From Lytechinus pictus (Eukaryota; Echinodermata; Echinoidea; Temnopleuroida; Toxopneustidae), in contig NC_087249.1 in the NCBI RefSeq assembly GCF_037042905.1, positions 50,312,901 through 50,376,900 of the forward strand: DNA of 64,000 nucleotides, given 5' to 3'. Positions 1 to 12,165 of this stretch are shown here, piece after piece. How positions within the stretch are numbered: the first letter of the stretch is position 1; each line of letters starts with the position of its first letter. The position numbers and the translations under genes were made by a program. Under the pieces are notes generated by a model that saw only the letters and a list, made by a program, of their open reading frames with translations, had not been told where the DNA came from and did not search any database.

Positions 1-158
1 TCCCTTTTCTTCCTCTTAATTTTTGATTCCCCTCCCCTATGTTAACTAGATATTCAGATATCACAAGGGGCGATCGTGTTCCCCTGTCCACCTCCCTGTT
101 TTCTCTGTTCTGTGAGAGGGACCAGAAAAAATGTTCCATTCTGTCATTTTGTTAGGCC

Positions 159-191
<33 letters not shown>

Positions 192-662
192 GGGGGGGGG
201 TGGGGTGGAAGGGTGAACGTTTGCGCATTGACATGAATTGCACTGTCGTTGGAATACAAGACAAGCACTTAAGGGAACGGGGGGGGGGGAAGAAAATGGT
301 TATCATTGCATAAGATGATAGAATATGTCATTATTATGTTATAGATCCCATGCGGTCTCCAAAATGAAAGTCCGGCGACAAGCGCAGAAAAGGTTGGGGG
401 CATCACTGTGTCTATATTAAACACCAATAAATGTATTCCTATTTCATCGAAGGAGCCGGGCCACCAGGACCGCTCGCCCCTCTGGATCTGCTACTGCTTC
501 TTAAATGCATCAGAGAGGCTCGCCTGGGGCAGTACAAGAACATTAAGAATCCAACAATGAAATGAAGGTCGAGGGACACGTTTAAAATACTTACTGGTTA
601 AGCTGATAATTTGTCATCAGCTCCCGAGAAAACCTCGTATCAATCTATATATATATATATAT
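1..662. other. Left edge: no gene supported
   Basis: A T-run then G-run (about 163-200) and a TA-run (645-662) make this low-complexity. Around 448-563 a stop-ended stretch preceded by an AG could be a terminal exon, but nothing recognisable is encoded, so no call is made. Confidence 0.5.
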
Positions 663-817
663 AATGAGATGAGGCGAGGCCAACTCAACAGATGACGCAG
701 GACACCATTATTTGCTTTAGCTTTCGTCTTTTAATTGAGACTTCGACTATTGTGATAGTTAAGTATGACCGTATACGAGATAGGATATCTGTTGAGTTGG
801 CCTCGCCTCATCTCATT
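663..817. repeat. Perfect 31-bp inverted repeat (foldback element)
   Basis: The left arm 663-693 (beginning AATGAGATGAGGCGAGG) and the right arm 787-817 are exact reverse complements around a 93-bp centre. The left arm abuts a TA microsatellite. The form suits a small MITE; no coding content is seen. Confidence 0.75.
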
Positions 818-872
818 ATCTTTAATATTCACAACTCAACAGCGATTGGTAGAAGTAAACTTATCATCATAC

Positions 873-909
<37 letters not shown>

Positions 910-1395
910 TGCATAATGGGTCGTTTGAATGGCGCTTTATCATTTTCGAAGTACTTTAATTATATATCTGTACCGCACTTCGAGACGTCGCGACGCGTCG
1001 TTCTGATGTATTAACGCAATATAAAAGTGGATTATGATTATCATTAGTATACTGTACTATTCATCCACATTCATTACGTTTATCGGAAATGTGAGATTTA
1101 TTCATATGAACGCCCTTGTTTTCTACCACCGATACCATCAACTGTCTCTTTAGTTCGGATCAGCTTCAAAGAGGATGCAAAATTATTGTATAATTTGTCA
1201 ATATTACATGGTGTTATCATATAGAGAGATCAAGCAGACTCATAAAAAAGTTATGTTTCATTTGGGTGATGGGGGGGAACCGCCCTTGGTGCCAATTCGT
1301 GTGGGGGAGAAGCCTACACAGATCAAAATAAAAATGAATATTATTATAATCATAAATAAGATCCATGATCCAGTGAACAAGGAAAGAAACAACTC
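818..1395. other. Unannotated stretch with TA microsatellite
   Basis: A (TA)n run lies at about 871-909. Nothing else is recognisable; the short open frames here have no family features. Confidence 0.5.
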
Positions 1396-1669
1396 GGCCC
1401 CGTCTTACAAAGAGTTACGATTGATCAAATCAATCTCAACTGTATGGAAATCCATCCATACCATAATTTTTTCTTCAGGAAATTTTCACAATCTCCTTAG
1501 TAAACAAAAAGAATCACGCTGAATCTTCAAGAGAACGATGAATGTGTGAATATACATCATATTTATCTAGAAATATTTTGAATAAATTTGCATTTTAGAT
1601 GTTGACATTGCTGGCCGTCCATATTTGTGATTAATCGGATCAATCGCAACTCTTTTTAAGACGGGGTCC
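1396..1669. mobile_element. MITE, 'CCCCGTCTTACAAAG' family, copy 1
   Basis: The ends are inverted repeats of about 30 bp (GGCCCCGTCTTACAAAGAG on the left, the complement on the right), followed inside by GATTGATC and its mirror. Two more copies are in this window, at 45767-45993 and 51206-51461. It is non-coding, so it must be mobilised in trans if active; the superfamily is not determined. Confidence 0.75.
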
Positions 1670-2290
1670 TGGCGTCAGATGTTGAACGCGTACGATTTTA
1701 TCGCTTGCACCAGCCGTGGTGTTTTCCAGACTGACAGACCTGATGACTTTTTAATTAAACCTAAGCATGGAGAATCAATCTGATACAGGAGTCACAGAGA
1801 TAAATTTAGACAAGTTTTGATGATTACAGAATGAGGGGGTGACTGCCTTCCCAATATAATTCACATATAAAAAATAATGAGGTCCATCAAAATGGGGGGG
1901 GGGGGGTTAACCCACGCCCCTCATAAATCTAAGCCCCCGTTCAGATCCAGGTTCGTTTCATTGAGGAACTACTGGGTGTGTTTTCTTCTTCCATACATGA
2001 ATTATGAATCTGTGGTAGTTTTGGGGATCCCCCCTCCCTCGGTACCGCAGTACCAACACATCCAAAGTAGCATTGAATCCTAATCATGCACCGGTACGCT
2101 AAAGAAAATGAATGAAACCAAAACTCTGATGATCTTCCTTAAAACTTATTCATTCATGCCCGCTCTTCCACTTTCTCGTGTCTCCACTCTAGCTCCTTCC
2201 TTTTCTCTTTTCTTCCAGTCCCTTCTTGTTCCCTCCGAGTTAGCGTTGCGGGCGCATCCCGAGAATGAAATAAAAAAATTGTAATCTCAC
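1670..2290. other. Nothing recognised
   Basis: There is a short G-run near 1892-1905 and a pyrimidine-rich stretch at 2160-2230. No gene, RNA or family repeat is seen. Confidence 0.45.
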
Positions 2291-2535
2291 TGATATTGAT
2301 ATATTTATTTGTTTCGTATACTTGTACAACATCTTGATTTATATGAATTGTGATTGTAAACTTATTGATTCGAAAGAGGAAGAAAATAAAATATTATTTT
2401 AAAAAAATACCCATTCCCATTGATATTGATATATTTCTTTGTTTCGTACATGTACAAAATCTTGAATTGTGATTGTAAACTTATTGATTTGAAAGAGGAA
2501 GAAAATAAAATATTATTTAAACCAAAAAATACCCC
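2291..2535. repeat. Two-copy tandem duplication, about 130-bp unit
   Basis: The block beginning TGATATTGATATATTT at 2291 recurs at 2421 with small differences, including a deletion in the second copy of a few bases near its middle. Both copies end in an A/T-rich run followed by ACCC. It is non-coding. Confidence 0.8.
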
Positions 2536-4799
2536 GTCCACTCGCACTCTCAAAATAAAGATTTATTTTCAATATATCAATGTGGATATCATTACTTTAA
2601 TGGAAAAGTTCCGTTTTATGCTTTAAAGAAAGCGAAGCAATCAAGCAAAATATATATGAAATCAGTGTCATTTTCCGAATACATAAAAAGTGTGCATGAC
2701 TGTGTGATCAACAAAGTTACCGTGGCTAGCATGCGTAGCTCTAGTTTGGCATATAACTTGTTTGAAGTCTAGAACCCCCCCCCCCTCTTTCTCTTCTCTC
2801 TTTTTCAAATTCTTTTTCATGTCCTTTGTGTTTTGTCTTTATTTCTGTACTTCTTTCATCTTCATCTTTTTCCTCCTCCTTTTTGCCGACGCTATTTTCA
2901 AATTTGTAGGGATCTGAGACCCCCCAAAAAAAATTTATCTGGCCACGCTCTTTGTCTATGTCAAACCTTAGTAGGTCCATGGTCAAACAATCAACAAATG
3001 ACAGTTGCAAGTGTATTTTTACTTCCATCGAATTAAGATCTTAATGACAATCGGCAAGCCGGAAATTTCATTGCCATAACTCACCTTGCATGACTGCTAA
3101 TAGTTCTCGTAAAATCGATATTCAAAAGTCGTATGAATTACGAACATACAGCAAAACAAATTTGGTATATGATATTGTCATAATTGTATTATAATCACCC
3201 CCTCCCCGCCGCCCTTTCTGACAAAGTAATTAACCAAACAGTGAAGTTATTTTCAACGGAATTTGGTGTCGCAGATGGCATCAATCGTTTCCGTGGTCGA
3301 GTCAATGGACACGGGTATTTTAAGCCACTTATCATGCTGAATCGGCGCAGCACGAGTTAAGATATTCAGTATATACCGCGAAGAAAAGTGAAAAATAGAA
3401 ATACAAATAGTCACATGTAGCATTCGAGTCGGCTGAAATGTAAAAATAAATAACTTTTTTTAAAGTATCTTCTGCATTTATTGGATTGGATATACAAAAT
3501 AAATTACAATGCATGAAACATAATCATAATATGGCCTAAAGTACATAAAACCATGAACCTATTCGTAATAGGTCCATGATAAAACCAAGAGACAATTTTT
3601 AATGATATAAGTTAAACATAAATACGATGTGGAAGTACAACTTATAATGGGGGAAAAACGTACAGGCAAACTATACAAGCTAAAAAAATGCTTGAAACAC
3701 AGCAGCCAAATATCATTTTATGCCCCAATATATTAGACATATAGATAGATGGATAGATAAATGAATGGAAAATAACAGTAGGCCTATACAAATATGAATA
3801 TATGAAAAGGAAAGTTGATCTCGTATGCCTATAAGTAACGTAAACATTAGATAAATTAATACTACCAGATGTAAAAAAAAAAAAAGTAATCACTGAATAT
3901 GTAAATGAATAGGACAGACCTAATAGGTAACTTATCAAATATATAAGAAAAAGGAGAAATAAAGTAAGAAATATGTCGTCAATGATAGAATAAATAAATT
4001 AATGAATAAACAAAACAAAATCCAAATTAGTAGATAATTAAGTAAATAAAAATTGTTTTGTTTTACTACATGTTCGTAAAAAATGAAATCAGCAAATTTT
4101 GAAATAAAAAAAGAAAGATAATTCTAAGTGTAACTCTTTTTAGCAATAAAAGGAGGGAGATTTTCTCATCAAAAGATGGGTGTATACACATACTGTACAT
4201 TTTTGTAAATTTACTAAAACCATTCAAAAAAAGATGAATTAAGTAATTTCATCCTGCTCAACCTTTTCGTCATATCTACTTTTATATGTTGCGTTGTTTT
4301 TACAGTTGCCCTATGAAATGCTTCGTCAATATTTTATTGCTGTAGTTCTTCCTTGTCTCTTGTACAACCCCTATATACTATACTGATTCTGAATCATGGG
4401 GAGCATTTCATGAAAATATTTGTCAGTAAGTTTTACTGTCTTATATTATTCAATCTCCTCCAATCAGATACAAGGACGTGCAGTAGCTTATAACAATAAA
4501 GTTAGTTTCATCATCTGCTCCCCAGTTGCAATAGATAATAGTTTAAAAAAAAACATTTTCCCATCCATTTTATAAAGGTAGAAATGGAGCCGAGGACGAA
4601 AGCGAGGAAAGGCAAATTGGCCTCGACGCCGTAGCTGGTCTCGAGTCCTTCCACATGGGTATACAAATGAGTACATAAAGAACCACGCGATCCTCTTCCC
4701 AGACCCAATACCACCACCCTCGCAACTCTGAAATCTGTGCCCGCCACTTCATTCTTCAAATCCACACAGTTCGTGCCGCTTTATCCCAGACCAAGTTCT
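2536..4799. other. AT-rich stretch, no gene seen
   Basis: There is a C-run near 2774 followed by CT-rich DNA, and A-rich DNA at 3720-4110 with poly-A tracts. Open frames here are short and look like low-complexity artefacts. Confidence 0.45.
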
Positions 4800-5175
4800 A
4801 CTTGACAATTTGGCTCCTAAATTGCCAATTCGTCTACTACCAACTCGTCCACTTACCACATGGTCTACTTTCATTTAGTCTAATGCTATTCCGTCCATCA
4901 ACATTTCGTCTAACAACCATCTGGTCCATCAACCAATTGGTGCCATCACTTCGTCTAATCACCATTTCGTCTATGACCATTTCGTCTCATAACCAGTTGG
5001 TCTAATATCGATTTCATTTTCATTCATTTTGCACAATCTAACACTTATTTCAATTAGACCAAATGGTACATGGACTAAATGGCTTTTGGACCAATTGGTT
5101 GTTAGACGGAATGGCATTAAACTAAATGAAAGTAGACCATGTGGTGAGTGGACGAACTGAATGGTAGACCAAATG
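4800..5175. mobile_element. Foldback element built of short 'TTTCGTCTA / TTTGGTCTA' units
   Basis: Left 4840-4895 and right 5105-5159 are near-perfect reverse complements, and the similarity extends outward. Both arms are made of a short repeated phrase (CAATTTCGTCTAA, CCATTTGGTCTA and variants), so the element is both palindromic and internally repetitive. A fragment of the same phrase lies at 11108-11165, right after the LINE tail. Confidence 0.75.
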
Positions 5176-5189
5176 TTAAACACAAGACT

Positions 5190-6330
5190 ATTATAAGTAT
5201 ATAAATCCTTCACTAAATGTGAAATATATATAATCCTAAAATACATCTAATTCAATGTGGAACTTCTGTTTCAAATTGTGACAATTACTGCAGATAGTGT
5301 CATCAAAGCATAAGATTACCATCAGTATATAAATCATATCTCACTATATATTATCAGATCCATTCAGCCAAAAGTTGAAAATATTTGGTTGTGTTTTGTT
5401 CGAGGAAATTATTAAATAAATTATTTTTGTAAACAACCAAATCTGAATAATTTGACAATATATCGTGAGACTCATAGATGTGAATGTTTACACGCGGTTG
5501 CATTTTATTAAAATACATTCGATTCATTATCAATCTTTTACTTGGAATGTAACGACTCTGTAGACACTTTTTTTCAATCATAACAAAAAAATAAATATGT
5601 CATTTTTTGTATCAAATATATCTAGCTCCAGTTAAATCTTTTATTTATATGTGATCCGACAATTTCTGCAAAAGTTGTTAAACATTGAACTATCATTAGT
5701 ATACAAACCATATATACAGTGAGATGCATTTGCCAAATGTGAAGATATGAGGTAATATTTTATCCAAACATATCTAATTCTATGTGGAACTAATATTTGA
5801 AATTTGTCATTTTTTATTAAACATATAAGATTATCCTCAATATACAAATTATGTTTCAATATACATTATTAGATTCAATCAACAAAATATGAAAATATGT
5901 GGTTGTGTTTTGTTCGAGGGAAAACAACTACCTGTAAGTCTTTATAGAGCTTCAGTTAAATGCGATAATTTCTAGATTATCTAGAAGGAAAATATTGAAT
6001 ATATTATATTGTCTTTGTAAACACCACAATTAAATTTCAATTTCAATATATTATGAGATTCATTTAGCTAGTTGTGAAAGTGTACGCTAAATCTAGCTCT
6101 ATGTGAATCTTTCTTTTTTTCATACTGGAGATGCGAAATTTCTGCAGAAATTGTTAAAGAAGTGACTACCATTAGTATACTTCATATTTCATCACATATT
6201 GTGAGACTCTAATATGAAGACATGTGGATGTATTTTGTGGATCTCGTTTTTTTTTTTTATTGCTGTAGAACTAGAATGTGAAGGTGCACACGCGGATGTA
6301 GTTTATTCACCGTGAGCTGATATCAATCTT
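5190..6330. repeat. Diverged AT-rich tandem repeat
   Basis: Phrases such as GGTTGTGTTTTGTTCGAGG (5387 and 5900), TTTCTGCA...GTTGTTAAA (about 5660 and 6138) and ATTAGTATAC recur in the same order. This suggests three or four old copies of a unit of several hundred bases. The open frames through it (for example 5354-5581) are shadows of the repeat. Confidence 0.6.
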
Positions 6331-7399
6331 TTACGGGAAAAGTGAACTCTAAATTGGAAGGCTCGAATTGTTACATTTAATTTTATCTTGTTTTTGGCGC
6401 CTCAAGTGAAAAATTTGACTAAATCGATAAACAAAGGGAAGGGAAATACAAAAAAAAAAAAAAAAAAAATGTTTTATGTAATCAACTTCCTGATTGCTGC
6501 AATTCACTATATGAGTGAGTTTAGGGACACCTCATTGCTTTGTCCCCGGATAATATCAACTGTGCCTATGGCGGTTTACTGGACCGTACCTTTATACATG
6601 TGTCTTTTTATCTCGGTGGCCATGTGACGTGACGGGGTGTTCCATTGTTATTAATCGGTGAATAAACTCATCACGTTGTCCATGTATTACCCGTTGCCAG
6701 GTCAGGGCAGTTTTTATAATAATCATTTGATCGTCCAGACATTTATTGACAATAGTAGCAAATTTATTGGACATTGTGTGAAATTTTCCCTTTTTTACAT
6801 CCACCAGCTTTTGCTGAATCAACCTGTATGCAGCCATTATGTGTATAGGCCCTATGCAACCATGCATTATGTGATTATACCAGCACGCATGCAGTATATC
6901 CATTATGGCACCACCCTTTGGTTGTACATGACATTATGTGCTAATTTATCATCCTTTTCACGAACCATCCTTATGTTTTCAGAGGTCATGAACCAATTTT
7001 GAGAAACTTGTGTTTAATTTCTAGCTTTTAGAATTTACTTTTTTTTATTTTGAATACCAACACAAGTGATCGATCAAGAAAAATAAAAGACTGAAATTTT
7101 ACGAGATATTCAACAATTGACATCTCATTAGAAATTAACAAATTAAAATTATTCTTTGATTCTGTATTGACTCTGACCTCTGAGACACTTCGTGATGTCG
7201 ATTACCAATTATATCAATATATATATAAATGTATATTTTTATTCGATAGGATCGAAACCTTTATTTTGTATCTTTATTATTACAGTGCCACTGATACTTC
7301 GTGTTTAAAATGTTCCTTCGCATACAAATCATGGCTGAGACACTCAAAAATAAGAGTGTTCATTACATTTCGATTATGAATATTCATTTTCAGGTTCCG
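6331..7399. other. Unannotated stretch before the LINE
   Basis: A poly-A tract lies at about 6450-6468. No exon or RNA gene is recognised. The LINE 5' end may reach into the right part of this interval, since its 5' limit cannot be fixed from one copy. Confidence 0.4.
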
Positions 7400-7658
7400 G
7401 TTGTAGGATTTCAATTCTCCAATCATCACCTCCATCATCATTGTCATCATTTTCATCATCATCATCATAATCACCAACAGCAAATTCGATTTCACATTCA
7501 TCCTTTATTAGTTTTTTTAAACTTCATCCTCTCTTCATCTCATCACCATTACTACCACCATCTTGCTGTTATGACACAGAAAATTTACACACAAATCACA
7601 TATCATACCAACAATCTTAAGTTTTTGGTAATATCAAATTATCCTCCTGAGTAATGAC

Positions 7659-10595
7659 ATGGACATTTTTTCTATTTTCAATACAAACAATATATCATCT
7701 GATAATAACTATTACTCAACCGAAGATTTTACTTCTAGATTTAGAGACATGGAACATAAATTCAGTTTGCTTCATATTAATGCTCGTAGTTTGAACAAAA
7801 ATTTTGAGTCATTGGAATCATTACTTTTCACTTTAAACAATTTCAAATTTTCCATTATTGGTGTCACGGAAACATGGCTTCACAATACTTCACCTAACAT
7901 ATTCAATTTGGAAAACTATAATCTCATTAGGCGTGACCGGGAAGATCAAAGAGGAGGAGGTGTAGCATTTTACATCAGTGAACATTTAAAATTCAAAGTA
8001 AGGAAAGAAATATCATTAAAACAGAGTGAAACTTTATTCATAGAAATCACGAAGCCAAAAAGCAAAAATATAATTATTGGATTAATTAATAGACCCCCTC
8101 ATGATAAAGTAAATTTATTTTGTGAAGACCTTGAAACGTGCCTTCATACTATTAGAAAAGAAGAGAAACAAATATATTTAATGGGTGATTTTAACATCAA
8201 CCTGTTATCCCAAAATAATGAACAAGATTTATTCCTACACACAATGCATTCATTTGGCTATTATCCCCATATAGATAAACCAACTAGAATTGATAGCCAT
8301 TCATCAACACTTATCGACAACATTTTTTCAAATATATTAAACAGAGATATTACCAGCGGATTGTTAATATCTGATATATCGGATCATTTGCCGGTTTTTT
8401 CATTTTGCGATAATGATATTCCAAAAGAAAATATACTCAAATCGACAATGTATAGAAAAGAATCTCAAAATAACATTGAATCGTTTAAAAGGGATCTTGC
8501 TATTGAAGAATGGTTGGATGTATTTCATGAGTCTAATTCAAACATTGCATACACAAATTTTAACAATAAATTGCAGGCATTTTACGAGAAAAATTTTCCT
8601 CTGATACCACTGGTCAAAAGAAAGAAGGCAAAAATGCCATGGATTTCTAAAGCAATTTTAAGATCCATACGTACCCGAAATAAACTTTACAAGGTATTTT
8701 TAAAGAACCCTTCTATTCAAAACAAAAATAAATACAAAACTTATAGAAATAGACTAACCAATACAATTCGAGCTTCTCGCAAATTATTTTATTCCGAGAA
8801 GCTTTACAAAGTCAAATCAAACATGAAAGCAACATGGGAGATTATAAATGATTTGATTGGCAAGAAACCCAAAATATTACCCAAAGATGATTTCACAGCT
8901 CATGATGTTGCGATAAATTCAGAAGATGTAGCTGATACCTTTAATTCCTTTTTTGTTAACTTAGGACCCTCATTGGCAAACAAACTTGACAGAACTGATG
9001 AAAATTTTGGAAAATTTCTTCCCACACCCATTAACTCTTCTTTATTCTTTAACCCAACAAATGTTCAGGAATTAATTGAAATAACAAAAAATCTCAAATC
9101 AAGCAAATCACAGGGAATTGATAGAATTAGTACTTTCCTTCTTAAGCAGATCATACACTATATTGCCTCTCCTTTGTGTCATATTTTTAATCTGTCGATT
9201 AGCACCGGAATATGTCCTGATTCCCTAAAAATTGCAAAGGTAAATCCTGTTTTAAAAAAAGACAATCCGCATGAAATAACAAATTACAGGCCTATTTCTA
9301 TTCTTCCCAGCATTTCCAAAATATTAGAGAAGATTATTTACAATAGACTTTATAAGTTTCTAGATACTTTTCATTTTCTAAATTCTAACCAATATGGATT
9401 CAGGAAAGGACATTCGACTGATCAGGCGTTAATACAAATATACGATAAAATTACAAATGCAATGGCAAAAAAAGAACATATAATAGGCGTATTCATGGAC
9501 TTAAGCAAAGCCTTTGACACTCTTGACCACCAGATATTACTTAAAAAACTTGAAAATTTTGGAATTCGCGGAATTACACTATCTTGGTTTAAGAGTTATT
9601 TGTCCAATAGAAAACAATATGTAATTCACAATAATATTCCTTCTGATTTTCAGTTAATACAATGCGGAGTTCCACAAGGATCAATCCTAGGCCCCTTGCT
9701 TTTCTTAATATATATCAATGATTTGACTTCTGTAACACCTTTATTATCATATGTATTATTTGCAGATGACACCAACATTTTTTGTTCACATAATAGCTTA
9801 GAAACTTTAGTAGATATAATTAACCGTGAATTACCAAAACTATCTTTGTGGTTTAAGTGTAATAAGCTTTCACTCAATATAGATAAAACAAACTTTATAT
9901 ATTTCAAGCATACACACTCACATGATTACGAATTTCCTTACAATATAAACATAGACAATACTCCTCTCAAAAGGAAAAGAGAAACAAAGTTTTTAGGTGT
10001 CACAATAGATGAAAATTTAAATTGGAATGAACATGTACGTTGTATAACTACTAGTATTTCTAGAAACGTTGGTATACTTTACAAAATGAAAAACATAATT
10101 CCACATACAACTCTTGTCATACTCTACAATTCATTAATATTGCCTTATATATCATACTGCAACATAGTTTGGGCAACATGTGCAAAAACTAAAATTAATA
10201 CAATATACTTATTACAGAAAAAAGCAATTCGAATCTGTACTGATTCCCAATATTTATCACACACAAATCCATTATTCCATAAACTAAAGACTCTAACAGT
10301 ATTTGACATAAATACTCTTCAAAGTTTACTACTTATGTTTAAGTACGTAAATAACATGCTCCCACCTTCATTCCACAATTTTTATACTCTGAATACATCT
10401 ATTCATTCTTACCCTACCCGTAACTCTTCAAATTTCCATTTAATCAACCCTAAATTGCTTATTGCGCAGAGATCCATAAGACACCATGGTCCAGATTTGT
10501 GGAACTCTCTACCAGAGCCTGTAAAACAATCTTCGTCTCTTCACTCATTTAAGGCAAACGTTAAATCTATGTTATTATCAGAATATTTGAAGTAA
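7659..10595 (+). CDS. LINE ORF2: apurinic-type endonuclease plus reverse transcriptase (978 aa)
   Basis: This protein nicks target DNA and copies the element RNA at the nick. The N-terminal endonuclease/exonuclease/phosphatase fold is marked by HINARSLNKN (about residue 40), TETWL, RGGGVAFY, GDFNINL (about 175) and ISDHLPVF (about 240). The reverse transcriptase follows, with NYRPISILPSISKILE (about 545), QYGFRKGHSTDQA (about 580), DLSKAFDTLDH (about 612), CGVPQGSILGPLL (about 668) and the catalytic FADD (about 700). The C-terminal GPDLWNSLPEPV motif is usual in CR1/Jockey-type elements. No internal stop or frameshift is present. A His/Tyr-rich frame (7301-7654) ends 4 bp before this ATG, but that frame only translates TCATCA repeats. 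Whether a separate ORF1 protein exists is not visible. Confidence 0.95.
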   Translation: MDIFSIFNTNNISSDNNYYSTEDFTSRFRDMEHKFSLLHINARSLNKNFESLESLLFTLNNFKFSIIGVTETWLHNTSPNIFNLENYNLIRRDREDQRGGGVAFYISEHLKFKVRKEISLKQSETLFIEITKPKSKNIIIGLINRPPHDKVNLFCEDLETCLHTIRKEEKQIYLMGDFNINLLSQNNEQDLFLHTMHSFGYYPHIDKPTRIDSHSSTLIDNIFSNILNRDITSGLLISDISDHLPVFSFCDNDIPKENILKSTMYRKESQNNIESFKRDLAIEEWLDVFHESNSNIAYTNFNNKLQAFYEKNFPLIPLVKRKKAKMPWISKAILRSIRTRNKLYKVFLKNPSIQNKNKYKTYRNRLTNTIRASRKLFYSEKLYKVKSNMKATWEIINDLIGKKPKILPKDDFTAHDVAINSEDVADTFNSFFVNLGPSLANKLDRTDENFGKFLPTPINSSLFFNPTNVQELIEITKNLKSSKSQGIDRISTFLLKQIIHYIASPLCHIFNLSISTGICPDSLKIAKVNPVLKKDNPHEITNYRPISILPSISKILEKIIYNRLYKFLDTFHFLNSNQYGFRKGHSTDQALIQIYDKITNAMAKKEHIIGVFMDLSKAFDTLDHQILLKKLENFGIRGITLSWFKSYLSNRKQYVIHNNIPSDFQLIQCGVPQGSILGPLLFLIYINDLTSVTPLLSYVLFADDTNIFCSHNSLETLVDIINRELPKLSLWFKCNKLSLNIDKTNFIYFKHTHSHDYEFPYNINIDNTPLKRKRETKFLGVTIDENLNWNEHVRCITTSISRNVGILYKMKNIIPHTTLVILYNSLILPYISYCNIVWATCAKTKINTIYLLQKKAIRICTDSQYLSHTNPLFHKLKTLTVFDINTLQSLLLMFKYVNNMLPPSFHNFYTLNTSIHSYPTRNSSNFHLINPKLLIAQRSIRHHGPDLWNSLPEPVKQSSSLHSFKANVKSMLLSEYLK

Positions 10596-10691
10596 AATTT
10601 CTGTGTCGTATCATTTTTATCGTGAATTTATTCCTCCTTCGATTTAGTCATTACCAATATCTTCATCATGACCACCATCATCTCCATGGCC

Positions 10692-10743
<52 letters not shown>

Positions 10744-11108
10744 ACAACATCATCATATCACCGTCACCCTCAGCTTTATCATCTTCATCTTCATACTATA
10801 ATATTGCATGAATTCATGTTTCGTATTTGAAAATGTATGCCCATTCTGCTTTATAAATGTATTAATTAATTCAATTAGTATATGTTTGGGATTGTCATTT
10901 TTTTCAAGCAATCTGCTTATGATGATAATCCTTCTCCTGCAAATTGTGAATATCATATAGTTAATCATTTTTGTCTGAAATTATCTTTTTAATACTCTTT
11001 ATTTATGATTCATGCCAAAAATGCTAGCATATTATGTTTATTATGTTATGAAAAATGTATTATACGAATGTTATGGATGCAGAAGAAAACAATAAATCAA
11101 ATCAAATG
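10596..11108 (+). other. LINE 3' UTR with (TCA)n and short-repeat tail
   Basis: It runs from the ORF2 stop to the ATAAATCAAATCAAA tail. The TCA microsatellite at about 10692-10745 echoes the TCATCA-rich leader at 7420-7580. The part at 10850-10950 is shared with the isolated fragment at 50588-50704. Confidence 0.7.
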
Positions 11109-12165
11109 ATAGTAGACGAGTAGGCAATTAGACGAATTGGCATTAGACGAATTGGAATTAAACCATTATGCACTAGTACAGCTGACAGCTATTGATCTCG
11201 GAAAAGAAGAAGACTGATAGTGTAGTACAACGCTTTTTAACGGGTGGGCCGCGAATCTCTCTCAGATGGACCGCGAAGCTCTCTCAGGTGGGCCACGAGA
11301 AGCTCAAGAGAGAGAGAGAGAGAGAAAGAAATCGGGAAAACTAAAGTAGGGCCTATATTTCACAGACCTATCCGAACATCTTATGTCCGATCGGTCCACT
11401 TGGGTCAAACGGGCCTTATAAGCACGCTTTGGTATCATGCAAGTTGCAACGCAAGCACTATGTGATGATTTCGATCTAACTTTGATGTGAACCTCATGTG
11501 CATGCATATTGCGTATGTAGTTAATAATTGTCGCCCATTTACCGGACATTTGCGAATGCAGGCTAGTTCTCAAGCTGTATGTTTCGAATGGGCTTCAGAG
11601 CTGTGTGTTCAAATTTCACGAAACATTTTTTTTCTCATCAAAATTGACGTTTTCTTAAAGTTTTGGTATAGGTTATGTAGGTGTGCCTCGAAAAAAAATC
11701 TGAGAGTCAAAGTGGTCCTCGAGAAAAAAAGATTGAGAGCGCCGGTGTAGCAGATTTCTTTCGTTACGGAAACCTTCAAAAGTTACAAGAAGACTGGTAA
11801 TTACATGTACAGAATACCCCAAATTTTTTACTATACAGATGCCGAACGTAGGCCTACCGATAGTCATAATAAAATATCACTTTATCGTGCTCCGGTTATT
11901 CCATCCTTGTCATATTCATATAAGGTTATTTGAAGATTCACATGAGGTAGCATTGCTTTGATGGGATAGTGATATAGTATCTTCTTAATGAATTTATGCT
12001 TTGCAAAAGTGATGATTAATGAACGTCACGTAACGAATTCACATTCTTCAAGCCGTGTGTAATGAATCTCATACGGACTGTGTAATTATGTACAGAATTC
12101 GAATGTGTGGAAAGGCACGATCGATCACGTGCTAGCTGTCAGGGAATGCTGTTATACCGCATCCA
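11109..12165. other. LINE flank: no gene seen
   Basis: 11108-11165 is a fragment of the foldback phrase found at 4800-5175 (AGACGAATTGGCATTAGACG). A GA microsatellite lies at about 11306-11326. Open frames at 11244-11867 show no domain features. Confidence 0.5.

Larger units (their letters stand above)
7400..11108 (+). mobile_element. Near full-length non-LTR retrotransposon (CR1/Jockey-group LINE)
   Basis: The element has a TCATCA-rich leader, one long endonuclease/reverse-transcriptase frame (7659-10595) and an about 510-bp 3' UTR. The UTR holds a (TCA)n run at about 10692-10745 and ends in ATAAATCAAATCAAATG near 11108. A decayed relative at 15.4-16.85 kb ends in the same ATAAATCAAATCA tail, which fixes the 3' end and strand. 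The 5' boundary is approximate. A fragment of this 3' UTR occurs again at 50588-50704. No long terminal repeats and no RNase H domain are seen. Clade within the CR1/L2/Rex1 group is not resolved. It appears to be a recent insertion because the frame is intact. Confidence 0.85.

Noticed and set aside
161-200. Long T-run and G-run as a regulatory tract
   Set aside because: Similar G or C runs recur across the window (22407, 24086, 40377, 51718, 52145), mostly at transposon ends, and may partly be sequencing or assembly noise.
7301-7654. His-rich 117-codon frame as LINE ORF1
   Set aside because: The His and Tyr runs are translated TCATCA repeats; there is no zinc knuckle, RRM or coiled coil.
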